A DNA stretch of 64,000 nucleotides, from the NCBI GenBank assembly GCA_000333235.1, contig CAPN01000023.1, positions 156,088 to 220,087 of the forward strand, given 5' to 3'. Of the stretch, positions 1 to 8,028 are shown piece after piece. Positions within the stretch are counted from its first letter, which is position 1. Each line of letters opens with the position of its first letter. A program made the position numbers and the translations under genes. The stretch is from Pseudoalteromonas luteoviolacea B = ATCC 29581. GTDB lineage: Bacteria; Pseudomonadota; Gammaproteobacteria; Enterobacterales; Alteromonadaceae. A model generated the notes under the pieces. That model worked only from the letters and a program-made list of their open reading frames with translations, was not told where the DNA came from and searched no databases.

Positions 1-522
1 GCATTTTGGTTTATTACTGCAACCTTAGATGGGGAAATTTACAGTGATGCCGACAATGCAAATAGAACTGTTTTAAGCGTCAATAATGAATACTTTCATA
101 AAATAAATGATAGTTGGGGTGCCTATTTAAAAAACAGTAGCCAATTTAGTGAGAATCAATTTCAAGACACCCCTATTATATTAGGTGGTGAAACTGGCTT
201 ACGGGGTTACCCATTACAATACAGGCATGGCAATCATAGCACTCAATTTACGGCTGAAGCTCGTTATTACCCTCACATCAATATCTATAAATTACTTGAG
301 TTAGGCGGGGCTATTTTTGTCGATACAGGCAGAGTTTTTGGTAGTTCAGATAATACCACCGATCAAGATTCTTGGATGACTTCCGTAGGTATTGGTGCTC
401 GATTTTATTCGACGCAAACCAGCGAAGCTCGCGTAATACATGTAGATATCATCAAGCCAATGACCTCAGATCAAAACGTCAATGGTATCGAATTTCGTAT
501 CACTACAAAGCATTCATTTTAA
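1..522 (+). CDS. Omp85/BamA-TamA-type outer-membrane barrel protein, C-terminal fragment
   Basis: The reading frame is open from the window edge to a TAA at 520-522 and gives about 173 residues, so only the C-terminus is present. It contains GGETGLRGYPLQYR, the conserved Gly-Leu-Arg-Gly-Tyr loop of Omp85 proteins, followed by alternating barrel-strand sequence (FTAEARYYP, GGAIFVDTGRVFG). The last residue is Phe (KHSF), as is usual for substrates of the BAM complex. Members insert or export proteins, or act as D15-type surface antigens, in the outer membrane; which subfamily cannot be told without the N-terminus. The stop lies 9 bases before eptA, suggesting cotranscription. Confidence 0.8.
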   Translation, partial: AFWFITATLDGEIYSDADNANRTVLSVNNEYFHKINDSWGAYLKNSSQFSENQFQDTPIILGGETGLRGYPLQYRHGNHSTQFTAEARYYPHINIYKLLELGGAIFVDTGRVFGSSDNTTDQDSWMTSVGIGARFYSTQTSEARVIHVDIIKPMTSDQNVNGIEFRITTKHSF

Positions 523-531
523 GGTGTAATA

Positions 532-2214
532 ATGAACAAGGCTTTAGTTTTTCTAAAAAATCTCACTCTTACCACCAATCAGTTAGTTATGTTTACTTGT
601 GCGTATGTAACATTGGTGTTGAATGCTCCGTTTATTTTAAAAACGTCTTCTGCAATATTGGCACTTAGTGAGTATAATATTTTCTTCTTACTATCTGTTC
701 CAATATTTCTCCTGTCACTATCGATCATCATTCAATGTTTCTTTGCATTTCGCTGGATAACTAAACCACTACTAATACTGTTGGTACTAATATCTTCCCT
801 TATTTTTTATAGCACAGTGACCTACGGCATTGTTTTTGACTATGGGATGATACAAAACACGTTTGAAACTGACAGAGCCGAAGCGCTTTCATATGTTAAT
901 TTTTCTGCTTGTGTATTTTTTATTATCTTAGGTATTCTGCCATCAATACTGATTGCGAATGTAAAGCTCACATATTCAACCTTTATGGGAGAGTTGCTAT
1001 CCAGAGCTAAGTTAATCAGTGGTAGTTTTGTCACCATTTTTTTAATAGCAATCGTTTTTTATTCTAGCTATGCATCAATTGGAAGAAATAACCGTGATTT
1101 GATCGGCTATTTAACTCCTTATGCATTAATTGATTCTACAGTGAAATATGCCAATAGAAACTACCTCTATCCGCCTTTAAGGTTTACCTTATTAGATACT
1201 TCGCCAACTATTTCTAGTCCGAATAACACTAAAAGCATTACCGTTTTGGTACTTGGTGAAACGGCTCGCGCCCAAAACTTTTCTTTAAATGGTTATGATA
1301 AACCGACCAATAGCCAAACCAAAGACTTAGGCGTTGTTTCATTTAAAGATGTTACCTCCTGTGGCACAGCAACAGCAGTATCAGTTCCCTGTATGTTTTC
1401 TAGACTAAACAAAGAAAACTATGAAAAACGAGTGGCTACAGCTCAACAGAATGCCATTGATTTAATTCATTTGGCTGGAGCCGAAGTCTTTTGGATTAGT
1501 AACAATAATGGTAGCTGTAAGGGTGTCTGCGCTCGTGTCAAAACTGAACAAATTTCAACAAATAGTAATAAGCCATTATGTGATGGTGAATATTGCTTTG
1601 ATGAGGTGTTGGTTGAAGCATTAAGAAATAAACTTCATTCGTTGAAAAGCGACAATTCATTAATTGTATTACACATGATCGGCTCTCACGGGCCAACTTA
1701 CTACCGACGTTACCCCAAAAACAAACGAGTATTTTCTCCAGACTGTCAACGTAGTGATATCCAAAATTGTAGTCAAGAGGAACTGGTTAATACCTACAAC
1801 AACACTATTGCTTATACTGATTTAGTATTGTCAGAAATCATCACAGAACTTGCGACATTGAGCAATGAGAACAATATTAAAGCATCAATGATTTATGTCT
1901 CTGATCATGGTGAATCCTTAGGCGAAAGTGGCGTGTATTTACACGGCTTACCTTATGCGTTTGCACCAGAAGAACAAACAAAAGTGCCATTGATTTACTG
2001 GGGAGATAAGTTGCATCACCGAGCTAAGTTAGATTGTTTGATGGATATTAGTGAGCAGCCTATATCTCATGACAATGTGTTCGATATTTTATTAGCTGAA
2101 ATGCAGGTTAATTCAAAAGTTTATCAACCTGAAAATAACCCTTTTAACCAGTGTACTAATGATATTTCGGTCGCAAAAGCAAAGTCACCAACAAATACTC
2201 AAGGAGTAAATTAA
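532..2214 (+). CDS. eptA: Phosphoethanolamine transferase, EptA family
   Basis: This 560-residue inner-membrane enzyme moves phosphoethanolamine from phosphatidylethanolamine onto lipid A (family knowledge), releasing diacylglycerol. Several hydrophobic segments fill the first ~180 residues, followed by a periplasmic sulfatase-fold domain. Visible motifs are LGETARAQNFSLNGY (metal ligand Glu), SCGTATAVSVPCMFS carrying the nucleophilic Thr, HMIGSHGPTYYRRYP and YVSDHGESLGE for zinc binding. Paired Cys residues in the periplasmic part fit the family's disulfides. The start follows an AAGGTG Shine-Dalgarno. The next gene, dgkA, begins 3 bases after the stop; DgkA can rephosphorylate the diacylglycerol by-product. 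Lipid A as acceptor is inferred; other acceptors are possible. Confidence 0.88.
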   Translation: MNKALVFLKNLTLTTNQLVMFTCAYVTLVLNAPFILKTSSAILALSEYNIFFLLSVPIFLLSLSIIIQCFFAFRWITKPLLILLVLISSLIFYSTVTYGIVFDYGMIQNTFETDRAEALSYVNFSACVFFIILGILPSILIANVKLTYSTFMGELLSRAKLISGSFVTIFLIAIVFYSSYASIGRNNRDLIGYLTPYALIDSTVKYANRNYLYPPLRFTLLDTSPTISSPNNTKSITVLVLGETARAQNFSLNGYDKPTNSQTKDLGVVSFKDVTSCGTATAVSVPCMFSRLNKENYEKRVATAQQNAIDLIHLAGAEVFWISNNNGSCKGVCARVKTEQISTNSNKPLCDGEYCFDEVLVEALRNKLHSLKSDNSLIVLHMIGSHGPTYYRRYPKNKRVFSPDCQRSDIQNCSQEELVNTYNNTIAYTDLVLSEIITELATLSNENNIKASMIYVSDHGESLGESGVYLHGLPYAFAPEEQTKVPLIYWGDKLHHRAKLDCLMDISEQPISHDNVFDILLAEMQVNSKVYQPENNPFNQCTNDISVAKAKSPTNTQGVN

Positions 2215-2217
2215 TCC

Positions 2218-2583
2218 GTGTTTGATAGCGAAAACAAACCAAAAGGTCTTAAACGAGTTTATCTCGCAACATTGAATTCAACCAGAGCGTTCAAGTGGCT
2301 CCTAAGGAATGAAGCCGCATTTAGACAAGAGTTACTATTGCTTGTATTTTCGATCCCCGTAACTTTCTTGTTCAATATTACGCTGAAAGAGCAACTCATA
2401 CTGATCGTTGCAGTACTGTTCATTATGTTTACTGAGATAATAAATACTGCGATAGAAGCGGTAGTTGACCGTGTTGGGTTAGAAATACATCCACTCTCAG
2501 GTTTAGCTAAAGATTTAGGGTCTGCCGCAGTATTAGTGAGCATAGTAATTGCTATTTTTGTTTGGCTTTCTGTGCTTATTTAA
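2218..2583 (+). CDS. dgkA: Diacylglycerol kinase (prokaryotic DgkA type)
   Basis: A 121-residue small integral membrane kinase that phosphorylates diacylglycerol to phosphatidic acid. The family signatures are present: RNEAAFRQE near residues 30-38, TEIINTAIEAVVDR around 65-78, and KDLGSAAV around 99-106, with three membrane segments. It uses a GTG start 3 bases after the eptA stop, with AAGGAG lying inside the end of eptA, so translation is probably coupled. The pairing recycles diacylglycerol made by EptA. Length and motifs match the E. coli enzyme. Confidence 0.92.
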   Translation: MFDSENKPKGLKRVYLATLNSTRAFKWLLRNEAAFRQELLLLVFSIPVTFLFNITLKEQLILIVAVLFIMFTEIINTAIEAVVDRVGLEIHPLSGLAKDLGSAAVLVSIVIAIFVWLSVLI

Positions 2584-2615
2584 CTTGAGATTATTTCAGT
2601 TTTTCTTCAGTAAAT

Positions 2616-2632
2616 CTTAAGCTTGGTTTAAT
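2616..2632 (+). promoter_or_regulatory. PmrA-box-like direct repeat upstream of the LTA-synthase-like gene
   Basis: CTTAAG, five bases, TTTAAT. This fits the enteric PmrA (BasR) pattern YTTAAK-N5-YTTAAK and sits 36 bases upstream of the ATG at 2669, where it could overlap a -35 region. PmrA controls eptA-type genes in enterics. The region is AT-rich and no pmrAB genes are in the window, so this is only a candidate. Confidence 0.3.
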
Positions 2633-2668
2633 AAAGTAGGCATCGTTTTAATATTCAAATTATTAGCG

Positions 2669-4639
2669 ATGCATACGACAATATACAGCCTTATTCGACC
2701 ATTTCTTTTATTCACTCTTTCCATCATGGTTTTTCTAACCCTGACCCGTTCAGGTTTAGCATTATGGCAAGTAGATAGATTTGAAGGCTTTGACAGTTTT
2801 GTAAAACTTATCGGCAGCGGGTTTCGTATAGACCTTAGCAGTGCGGCTTACTTGTGCGCAATCCCTGCATTATTACATCCTTGGATATCAAGAACACGAT
2901 TTCATTTTCAGTGGTCATATTTACTAAAAGCATGGTTTTTTGTGTGCTTTATAGCGATTTTTTTTTTCGAATTAGCAACACCTGCTTTTATCAATGAATA
3001 TGGTTTCAGACCAAACAGGTTATTTATTGAATATCTAGCATACCCAGATGAAGTGACAAAAATGCTGGTCAATGGTCATTTGGTTACATTATTGATAGTG
3101 TTTGCATTATTGCTATTACCTGTTAAGAAATTATGGCAGTTTTCTGATCGTTTAGTCTCAAATAAGGTAGACAAAGTTGGCTTTTCAGTAGCAAATAGAC
3201 TGCTGGCCTGTTTGTTGCTGATTGTTGTGATTTCTTTATCTGCACGAGGGACATTAGGCCATAGACCAATCAATCCTGCATTAGTATACTTTTCAACTGA
3301 CCCATTAGTTAATTCCCTCACGTTAAATTCGACCTACAGTGTAGCTTATGCGCTTAATCAATTCGGTGATGAAAAAAATGCAGCCAAGCTATATGGCAAG
3401 ATGGAAAATGATCGAGTTATTGAGCTAGTTCGTCAGGAGTCAAAACAACCTTTAGACAGCTTCAAAAACGATAACTTACCCACTTTAAGTAAACGTTCTC
3501 CGAGCTTTAAGGGACGACCAAAAAACTTGGTAATAATCCTAGAAGAAAGCTTAGGTGCCCAATATGTATCATCTCTTGGTGGAATCCCACTCACACCTGA
3601 AATTGATAAATTAAATCAAGAAGGTTGGGCATTTAAACGATTGTACGCAACAGGCACTCGCTCCGTTAGAGGTATTGAAGCGGTTATAACGGGCTTTACA
3701 CCAACGCCATCTAGGGCAGTTGTTAAGTTAGACAAATCGCAAAAGGACTTCTTTACTATTGCATCTCTGCTCAAAGAAAATGGTTATGAGACTCAATTCA
3801 TTTATGGTGGAGAAAGTCATTTCGACAACATGAAAAGCTTCTTTCTAGGAAACGGCTTTACTGACATTGTTGACTTTAATGATATTGAAAACCCACAATT
3901 TGTAGGGTCTTGGGGGGCAAGCGATGGCGATTTGTTTAATCAGGCTGATATTGAATTAACTAAGTTGCATAACGAGGGAAAACCATTTTTTAGTTTCATA
4001 TTTACGTCAAGTAACCATGATCCATTTGAAATACCTGATGGTATTGTCACCCCGATCCAATACAACGACAAACAATTGAAGCAGTATGATGACAAAGAAT
4101 TACTGCGCCATAAAGCCATACAATATGCTGACTATGCGTTAGGACAATTTATTGCAAAAGCAAAGATGCAAGCCTATTGGGAAAACACAATATTCCTCGT
4201 TGTTGCCGACCATGATGCAAGAGCAATGGGTAAAGATCTTGTTCCCATTAATAATTTCCATATTCCGGGTGTGATCCTAAACTCAGGTAAAGAACCTACT
4301 CTAGATAAACGAATAGTCAGTCAAATCGATTTAGCCCCAACTCTCTTGTCATTAATGGGTATAGAAAACATTTCACCAATGTTAGGTCAAGACCTTACAG
4401 TTCCAACTGCTTCTAACAGAGCAATGATGCAGTATGCAGAGAATTTCGCTTACATGGTTAATGATGAAGTGACCATCCTTCAGCCAAGTAAACCACCTTT
4501 GAACTTTCAATATAATTATCAACACAACACACTATCACCAATAGATGTTAACCATGACACTTCAGAGATCGCATTAGCCCATGTATTGTGGGGAAGTTTG
4601 GCGTATAAAAATCATTGGTATTCTCAGCAAGGGAAATAA
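2669..4639 (+). CDS. LTA synthase family protein (membrane-anchored sulfatase-fold phosphotransferase)
   Basis: 656 residues. About five membrane segments fill residues 1-200, then a periplasmic sulfatase-like domain begins at NLVIILEESLGAQYVSSLGG (metal-binding Glu). ATGTRSVRGIEAVITGF carries the probable Thr nucleophile, and FTSSNHDPFE and VVADHDARAMG supply metal ligands. Gram-positive homologues polymerise glycerolphosphate from phosphatidylglycerol; Gram-negative members (OpgB/LtaS-like) probably transfer glycerolphosphate to periplasmic glucans or other envelope acceptors. It follows eptA-dgkA by 85 bases and, like eptA, would release diacylglycerol, so dgkA may serve both. The acceptor is unknown. 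No strong Shine-Dalgarno precedes the ATG. Confidence 0.82.
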   Translation: MHTTIYSLIRPFLLFTLSIMVFLTLTRSGLALWQVDRFEGFDSFVKLIGSGFRIDLSSAAYLCAIPALLHPWISRTRFHFQWSYLLKAWFFVCFIAIFFFELATPAFINEYGFRPNRLFIEYLAYPDEVTKMLVNGHLVTLLIVFALLLLPVKKLWQFSDRLVSNKVDKVGFSVANRLLACLLLIVVISLSARGTLGHRPINPALVYFSTDPLVNSLTLNSTYSVAYALNQFGDEKNAAKLYGKMENDRVIELVRQESKQPLDSFKNDNLPTLSKRSPSFKGRPKNLVIILEESLGAQYVSSLGGIPLTPEIDKLNQEGWAFKRLYATGTRSVRGIEAVITGFTPTPSRAVVKLDKSQKDFFTIASLLKENGYETQFIYGGESHFDNMKSFFLGNGFTDIVDFNDIENPQFVGSWGASDGDLFNQADIELTKLHNEGKPFFSFIFTSSNHDPFEIPDGIVTPIQYNDKQLKQYDDKELLRHKAIQYADYALGQFIAKAKMQAYWENTIFLVVADHDARAMGKDLVPINNFHIPGVILNSGKEPTLDKRIVSQIDLAPTLLSLMGIENISPMLGQDLTVPTASNRAMMQYAENFAYMVNDEVTILQPSKPPLNFQYNYQHNTLSPIDVNHDTSEIALAHVLWGSLAYKNHWYSQQGK

Positions 4640-4854
4640 CACTCAACGATAAGTTAAATGAAAAATGAGATGGTGAACGTCTGTAGTCGTAATTAGTTTT
4701 AAGACGTTAAATTTCAGTCGAAAGACCGAAAATGGCTGTGAGATCAACTGGTCGATGCAACTCTAAAAATCAAATCTGTCAGATCATGCCTGAACTAATT
4801 TACCTTAGTATTAGGGGACTTTCGATCATTTTTAAAAGAGAATGTGTTAACTAT

Positions 4855-5172
4855 TCAATGAAAAAATCCGTTTGGTGCCAAATTCAATTGGGTTATCTGC
4901 TCAGGACTGAAGCCGTGGCGAAGGAGTTCGAAGTCTTTTAATTGCACTTGAGCTATTTGGCCCTCGCCAATAACTTGATAAAAGCTACCGCTAGCAGTTT
5001 TGATTAGCTGATTGTGAGATGAGATTTTTACTATTTTGGATGTGCTAATGTAATCGTCTGTTGCGAATCGGTATGTCATGTCATCAACACAGATTCCCCA
5101 TAAAACTTTCCCGATGAATTCATCACCATCAAAAACAGAAACGATATGCCAGTCTTTAACGATTGTATTCAT
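4855..5172 (-). CDS. Small hypothetical protein (105 aa)
   Basis: No family is recognised with confidence. The product is soluble, with no signal peptide or membrane segment. It reads like a small beta-rich domain: DWHIVSVFDGDEFIGKVLWGICVDDMTYRF, split here as DWHIVSVFDGDEFIGK and VLWGICVDD, followed by SKIVKISSHNQLIKT. The C-terminus LLRHGFSPEQITQLN looks helical. It stands alone, convergent with the LTA-synthase-like gene, with only a weak Shine-Dalgarno. Amino-acid composition and length support a real gene, and comparable orphan proteins occur in marine gammaproteobacteria, but the function is unknown. Confidence 0.6.
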   Translation of the reverse strand: MNTIVKDWHIVSVFDGDEFIGKVLWGICVDDMTYRFATDDYISTSKIVKISSHNQLIKTASGSFYQVIGEGQIAQVQLKDFELLRHGFSPEQITQLNLAPNGFFH

Positions 5173-5532
5173 GACTTAAACCCTATAAGAATTTAAGGTG
5201 ATCATAGAAAAATTTTAATTAAAAACATAATGAAAGCGTGGATCTAATCCTGACTTTTTGCACTTTTACAATAAAAAACGTTAGCTTTTGATAATAAATT
5301 TCTTCATTGAAGCGAATCGTTGTCAGTAAATTATCTGATAAAAGTCTAAAAATATTACTTGCTAGTTTTCGTATTTTACAAAATTTTTAGTTGAAAACTG
5401 GCTTGTAGCCCTTACACTGTATCATTCTCGCTCTTGACGGTATTCTCATTTTAAATGACGTTTTACAGATTCAGACTTGTAATAAGAGTCTGCACTACAA
5501 TTTAACATAACGTAATTTATAGGCCATCTAAC
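5173..5532. other. Intergenic region between the 105-aa gene and the DUF547 cluster
   Basis: This AT-rich stretch of about 360 bases holds no convincing ORF, RNA gene or T-tract terminator. It should contain the promoter of the 105-aa gene near 5173-5260. A long perfect inverted repeat lies at its right end and is listed separately. Confidence 0.5.
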
Positions 5533-5576
5533 ATTTGTTTGAAAGTTACAAGTCATTCTGTAACTTTCAAACAAAT
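5533..5576. repeat. 18-bp perfect inverted repeat downstream of the DUF547 cluster
   Basis: Arms are at 5533-5550 and 5559-5576 (left arm ATTTGTTTGAAAGTTACA), with an 8-base loop. It starts 10 bases past the stop of the last DUF547 gene on the minus strand. The stem is AT-rich and has no T-run, so it is not a classic intrinsic terminator. It may protect the mRNA 3' end or be a dispersed palindromic repeat. Only this copy is seen in the window. Confidence 0.75.
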
Positions 5577-5585
5577 ATTCTCTGT

Positions 5586-6680
5586 TTAGCTTTTAGTTAA
5601 TTTAACAGACTCTATGTCATCACCATAAAACCGACTCAACGGCGCCTTATTGGTGTTAATTTCTTTTAGTAATAGAATAACCTGTCTTGCATTCTCATGT
5701 TCTACATCCAAGGTGTCTAGTAAGCGATGCAACTCGTCATTGGTATTTTGGTCAACTTTATCACCTAGCTCCTTGCGCATATCAAGTGCTTCAAACATTG
5801 ACCATGCTGTTACACCGAATTCGATTGGATTATTTTCAGTAAGTGCATTTTTAAGATCTTCATCAGCATATTCTAACCAATGTGTTACTAAATCTGATTT
5901 CATGCCATTAAACAAATCAAGATGACTTTCATAATATTTAGATCCACTAACACGCCCCTGTGTATCAATAAACAGTCCGCGATTTGAATTTATAAATTCG
6001 TTAGCTAATTCGCTCAATTGAGCGTCAATATCGACTGAATTAAATGCCTTGGCGTTGATCTGTGGACTACCAAGATAGCCTTGAGGAAAACCGTAAATTA
6101 CTTTTTTGTCTTCACCAAAAAGTGGGTAGACGATCCGATATTGAATATCTTTAAGAGATACTGATTGACCTGCTACCTGAATAAACTTTTCTGACAAATA
6201 ACCATCTTCATCTTGGGATTCATCTTCAAGCTTATAGCGAGGATATATACTAAGGGTCTTTTCGATCAGACCGATATTATAAAGATTTAACCAAAATACG
6301 AGCTGTTCTTTTTGATGTAACTGTGAGAAATCAATTTGTTCAGGAACAGATTGCAAACTCATTCTGATGTGTTTTGCTGCTTGTTCAATCACCGTGTCGT
6401 TAGCTGAGTGTAATAGAACACGGTTTGCTTCGTTAGCAACGTGATTGTTTCTATGTTCCATTGATTTTCGACCAACTCGAAATTGTTTGCTTTTTCTTTG
6501 CCGATCAACTTGACGTTTATTCTCGAAATTCTCAAGTACGATAACGTCATACAAGGCACTTAAATCGGTATAGGAGATTTGAAGATAGGAACTGTTATTA
6601 TATTTTGAAAAGCCTTCGCTCAATTCTTTCGCATAACTTGGATAGGCTAAAAGACAGAGTAACAATGCAATTTTTTTCAT
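5586..6680 (-). CDS. Secreted DUF547 protein, paralogue 3 of 3
   Basis: 364 residues with a signal peptide (MKKIALLLCLLAYPSYA). The DUF547 core spans roughly residues 110-245: QLVFWLNLYNIGLIEKTLSIYP, given here as FWLNLYNIGLIEKTL, then YGFPQGYLGSPQINAKAF and ELANEFINSNRGLF. DUF547 has no settled biochemical role; members are exported proteins in bacteria. This copy is the most diverged of the three: it lacks the GTKLR/GTRFR motif that follows the Ser/Arg-rich stretch in the others and has a different C-terminus. It is last in a minus-strand operon, 60 bases after paralogue 2, with AAGGAAG before the ATG. Confidence 0.85.
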   Translation of the reverse strand: MKKIALLLCLLAYPSYAKELSEGFSKYNNSSYLQISYTDLSALYDVIVLENFENKRQVDRQRKSKQFRVGRKSMEHRNNHVANEANRVLLHSANDTVIEQAAKHIRMSLQSVPEQIDFSQLHQKEQLVFWLNLYNIGLIEKTLSIYPRYKLEDESQDEDGYLSEKFIQVAGQSVSLKDIQYRIVYPLFGEDKKVIYGFPQGYLGSPQINAKAFNSVDIDAQLSELANEFINSNRGLFIDTQGRVSGSKYYESHLDLFNGMKSDLVTHWLEYADEDLKNALTENNPIEFGVTAWSMFEALDMRKELGDKVDQNTNDELHRLLDTLDVEHENARQVILLLKEINTNKAPLSRFYGDDIESVKLTKS

Positions 6681-6695
6681 TATACTACTTCCTTA

Positions 6696-6719
6696 AGGCG
6701 GGCATAAATTTACCCGCCT
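6696..6719 (-). repeat. GC-rich hairpin abutting the Shine-Dalgarno of DUF547 paralogue 3
   Basis: Arms AGGCGGG (6696-6702) and CCCGCCT (6713-6719) enclose a 10-base loop. On the transcribed minus strand the hairpin ends one base before AAGGAAG, the ribosome site of the 6680 gene. It is the only GC-rich stretch between the two genes and could act as an RNA-processing site or stability barrier giving unequal expression. Confidence 0.6.
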
Positions 6720-6740
6720 ATATAAATTCAACGTTTTCTT

Positions 6741-7952
6741 TTATTGATTCTTTTTATCTTCGTCTACTTTATCCGCAAGATCTTTAATTTCAACCTTACC
6801 TTCTCTTACTTTATATTTGCCTTTCATTTTGCTTAAATATTCAGCCATTTCAGGACTAAAACGACCAAAATTTACATAGCCATCTTGCATTTGACTAGAC
6901 AAATATCCAAGGTTAGCAGCTTCACCACCGCCAAATTCTCCTTCACCAAAAGCCATAATATTTTTATCATCTTTATTCAATCCAACTACGGCGTTTAACA
7001 ATGCGGCATTATTTGTTGAAATATTTCCTCCAAATTCCCTAAGGCTTCCATCGAGATCAGCCATTGACCAAGCTTCAATATCAAAATCAAGCTCTTCGGC
7101 AACAGTAAGAGGTCCCTTAATGTCGTACTTCGCATAATCCAGTAAATGCTTTCTTAGTTTTTCCATATCGTTATTGAACAGAGCCATATTCTGCTCATAA
7201 AACATAGAAACTTTTACCGAATCACCTCTGCCTGGTATAACCCCACGATTCGAATTAATAAATTCTCGTGCTAAGTAACCCAAAGATTTAAACACGTTTT
7301 CAGACGTGTATGCCATCGGATTAATACTTGGGCTGCCAATATTCCCTTGATAAAAGCCATACAGAACTACTGGGTTATTACCATGGTTTTTAAAAACAAT
7401 ATGGTTTTTAATGTCATTTAGTGAAATATTCTGCCCAGTTATTGTAATAAACTTCTCTTCGAAATAATTATCATCATCTAGTATTTCATCTTCAAGGTCA
7501 TATTTAGGATAATTTGCGACTAACTTTTCCAATGCACCTACCGTATATAAATTTAACCAATAGGCGAGCTGTTCATCTTTACCCAACTCTCTTAAATCAA
7601 CCTGATCGGGCAGTGACTGCAGGTCAATCCGCATTCGCCCTATCAATGGTTCAAGTTCAGAATTTTTAACTTGTTTAAATAAGAATCGATTGGCCTCGTA
7701 AGCCGTTTTTCTTCCTCTGTTCGAGCGAAGTTTTGTACCGGTTCTATTACTTGAATTACTTAATTCCATAACCTTTCGGTCAGACATGCCGGTTTCAAGT
7801 ACGGCCATAGAAAGTAATTGATTTACGTCGTCATAGTTTACAACGATTTTAGATTGTTCATTGTATTCGTTGAAATGCTCACCTAACTCTGGATTTGCTT
7901 GCGCTTTACCTAACGCAAAAAGCAAACTTGCTGCTATTACGATTTTCTTCAT
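6741..7952 (-). CDS. Secreted DUF547 protein, paralogue 2 of 3
   Basis: 403 residues with a signal peptide (MKKIVIAASLLFALGKAQA). The DUF547 motifs are AYWLNLYTVGALEKLV, YGFYQGNIGSPSINPMAY and LGYLAREFINSNRGVIPG. Before the core sits a basic patch, SNRTGTKLRSNRGRKTAYEANRF, in part shared with paralogue 1 (TGTRFRYSKNKKSRLEANRF), hinting at a common binding surface. The C-terminal ~60 residues are Gly-rich then charged, ending KVDEDKKNQ. It lies 76 bases after paralogue 1 and has AAGGA before the ATG. Function unknown. Confidence 0.86.
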   Translation of the reverse strand: MKKIVIAASLLFALGKAQANPELGEHFNEYNEQSKIVVNYDDVNQLLSMAVLETGMSDRKVMELSNSSNRTGTKLRSNRGRKTAYEANRFLFKQVKNSELEPLIGRMRIDLQSLPDQVDLRELGKDEQLAYWLNLYTVGALEKLVANYPKYDLEDEILDDDNYFEEKFITITGQNISLNDIKNHIVFKNHGNNPVVLYGFYQGNIGSPSINPMAYTSENVFKSLGYLAREFINSNRGVIPGRGDSVKVSMFYEQNMALFNNDMEKLRKHLLDYAKYDIKGPLTVAEELDFDIEAWSMADLDGSLREFGGNISTNNAALLNAVVGLNKDDKNIMAFGEGEFGGGEAANLGYLSSQMQDGYVNFGRFSPEMAEYLSKMKGKYKVREGKVEIKDLADKVDEDKKNQ

Positions 7953-8028
7953 TTCTCTATTCCTTCATAAAAATAAATCGTCTGAACGTAGTTCTTCGAT
8001 TTTTACCTGTTGACTATATTTTATCTAG

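Noticed and set aside
372..668. 98-codon plus-strand frame overlapping the Omp85 end and eptA start
   Set aside because: It is out of frame with two well-supported genes, and its sequence is Cys/Tyr/Ser-rich noise.
4732..4941. 69-codon frame after the LTA-synthase-like gene
   Set aside because: No ribosome site or coding character; it overlaps the better 105-aa gene on the other strand.
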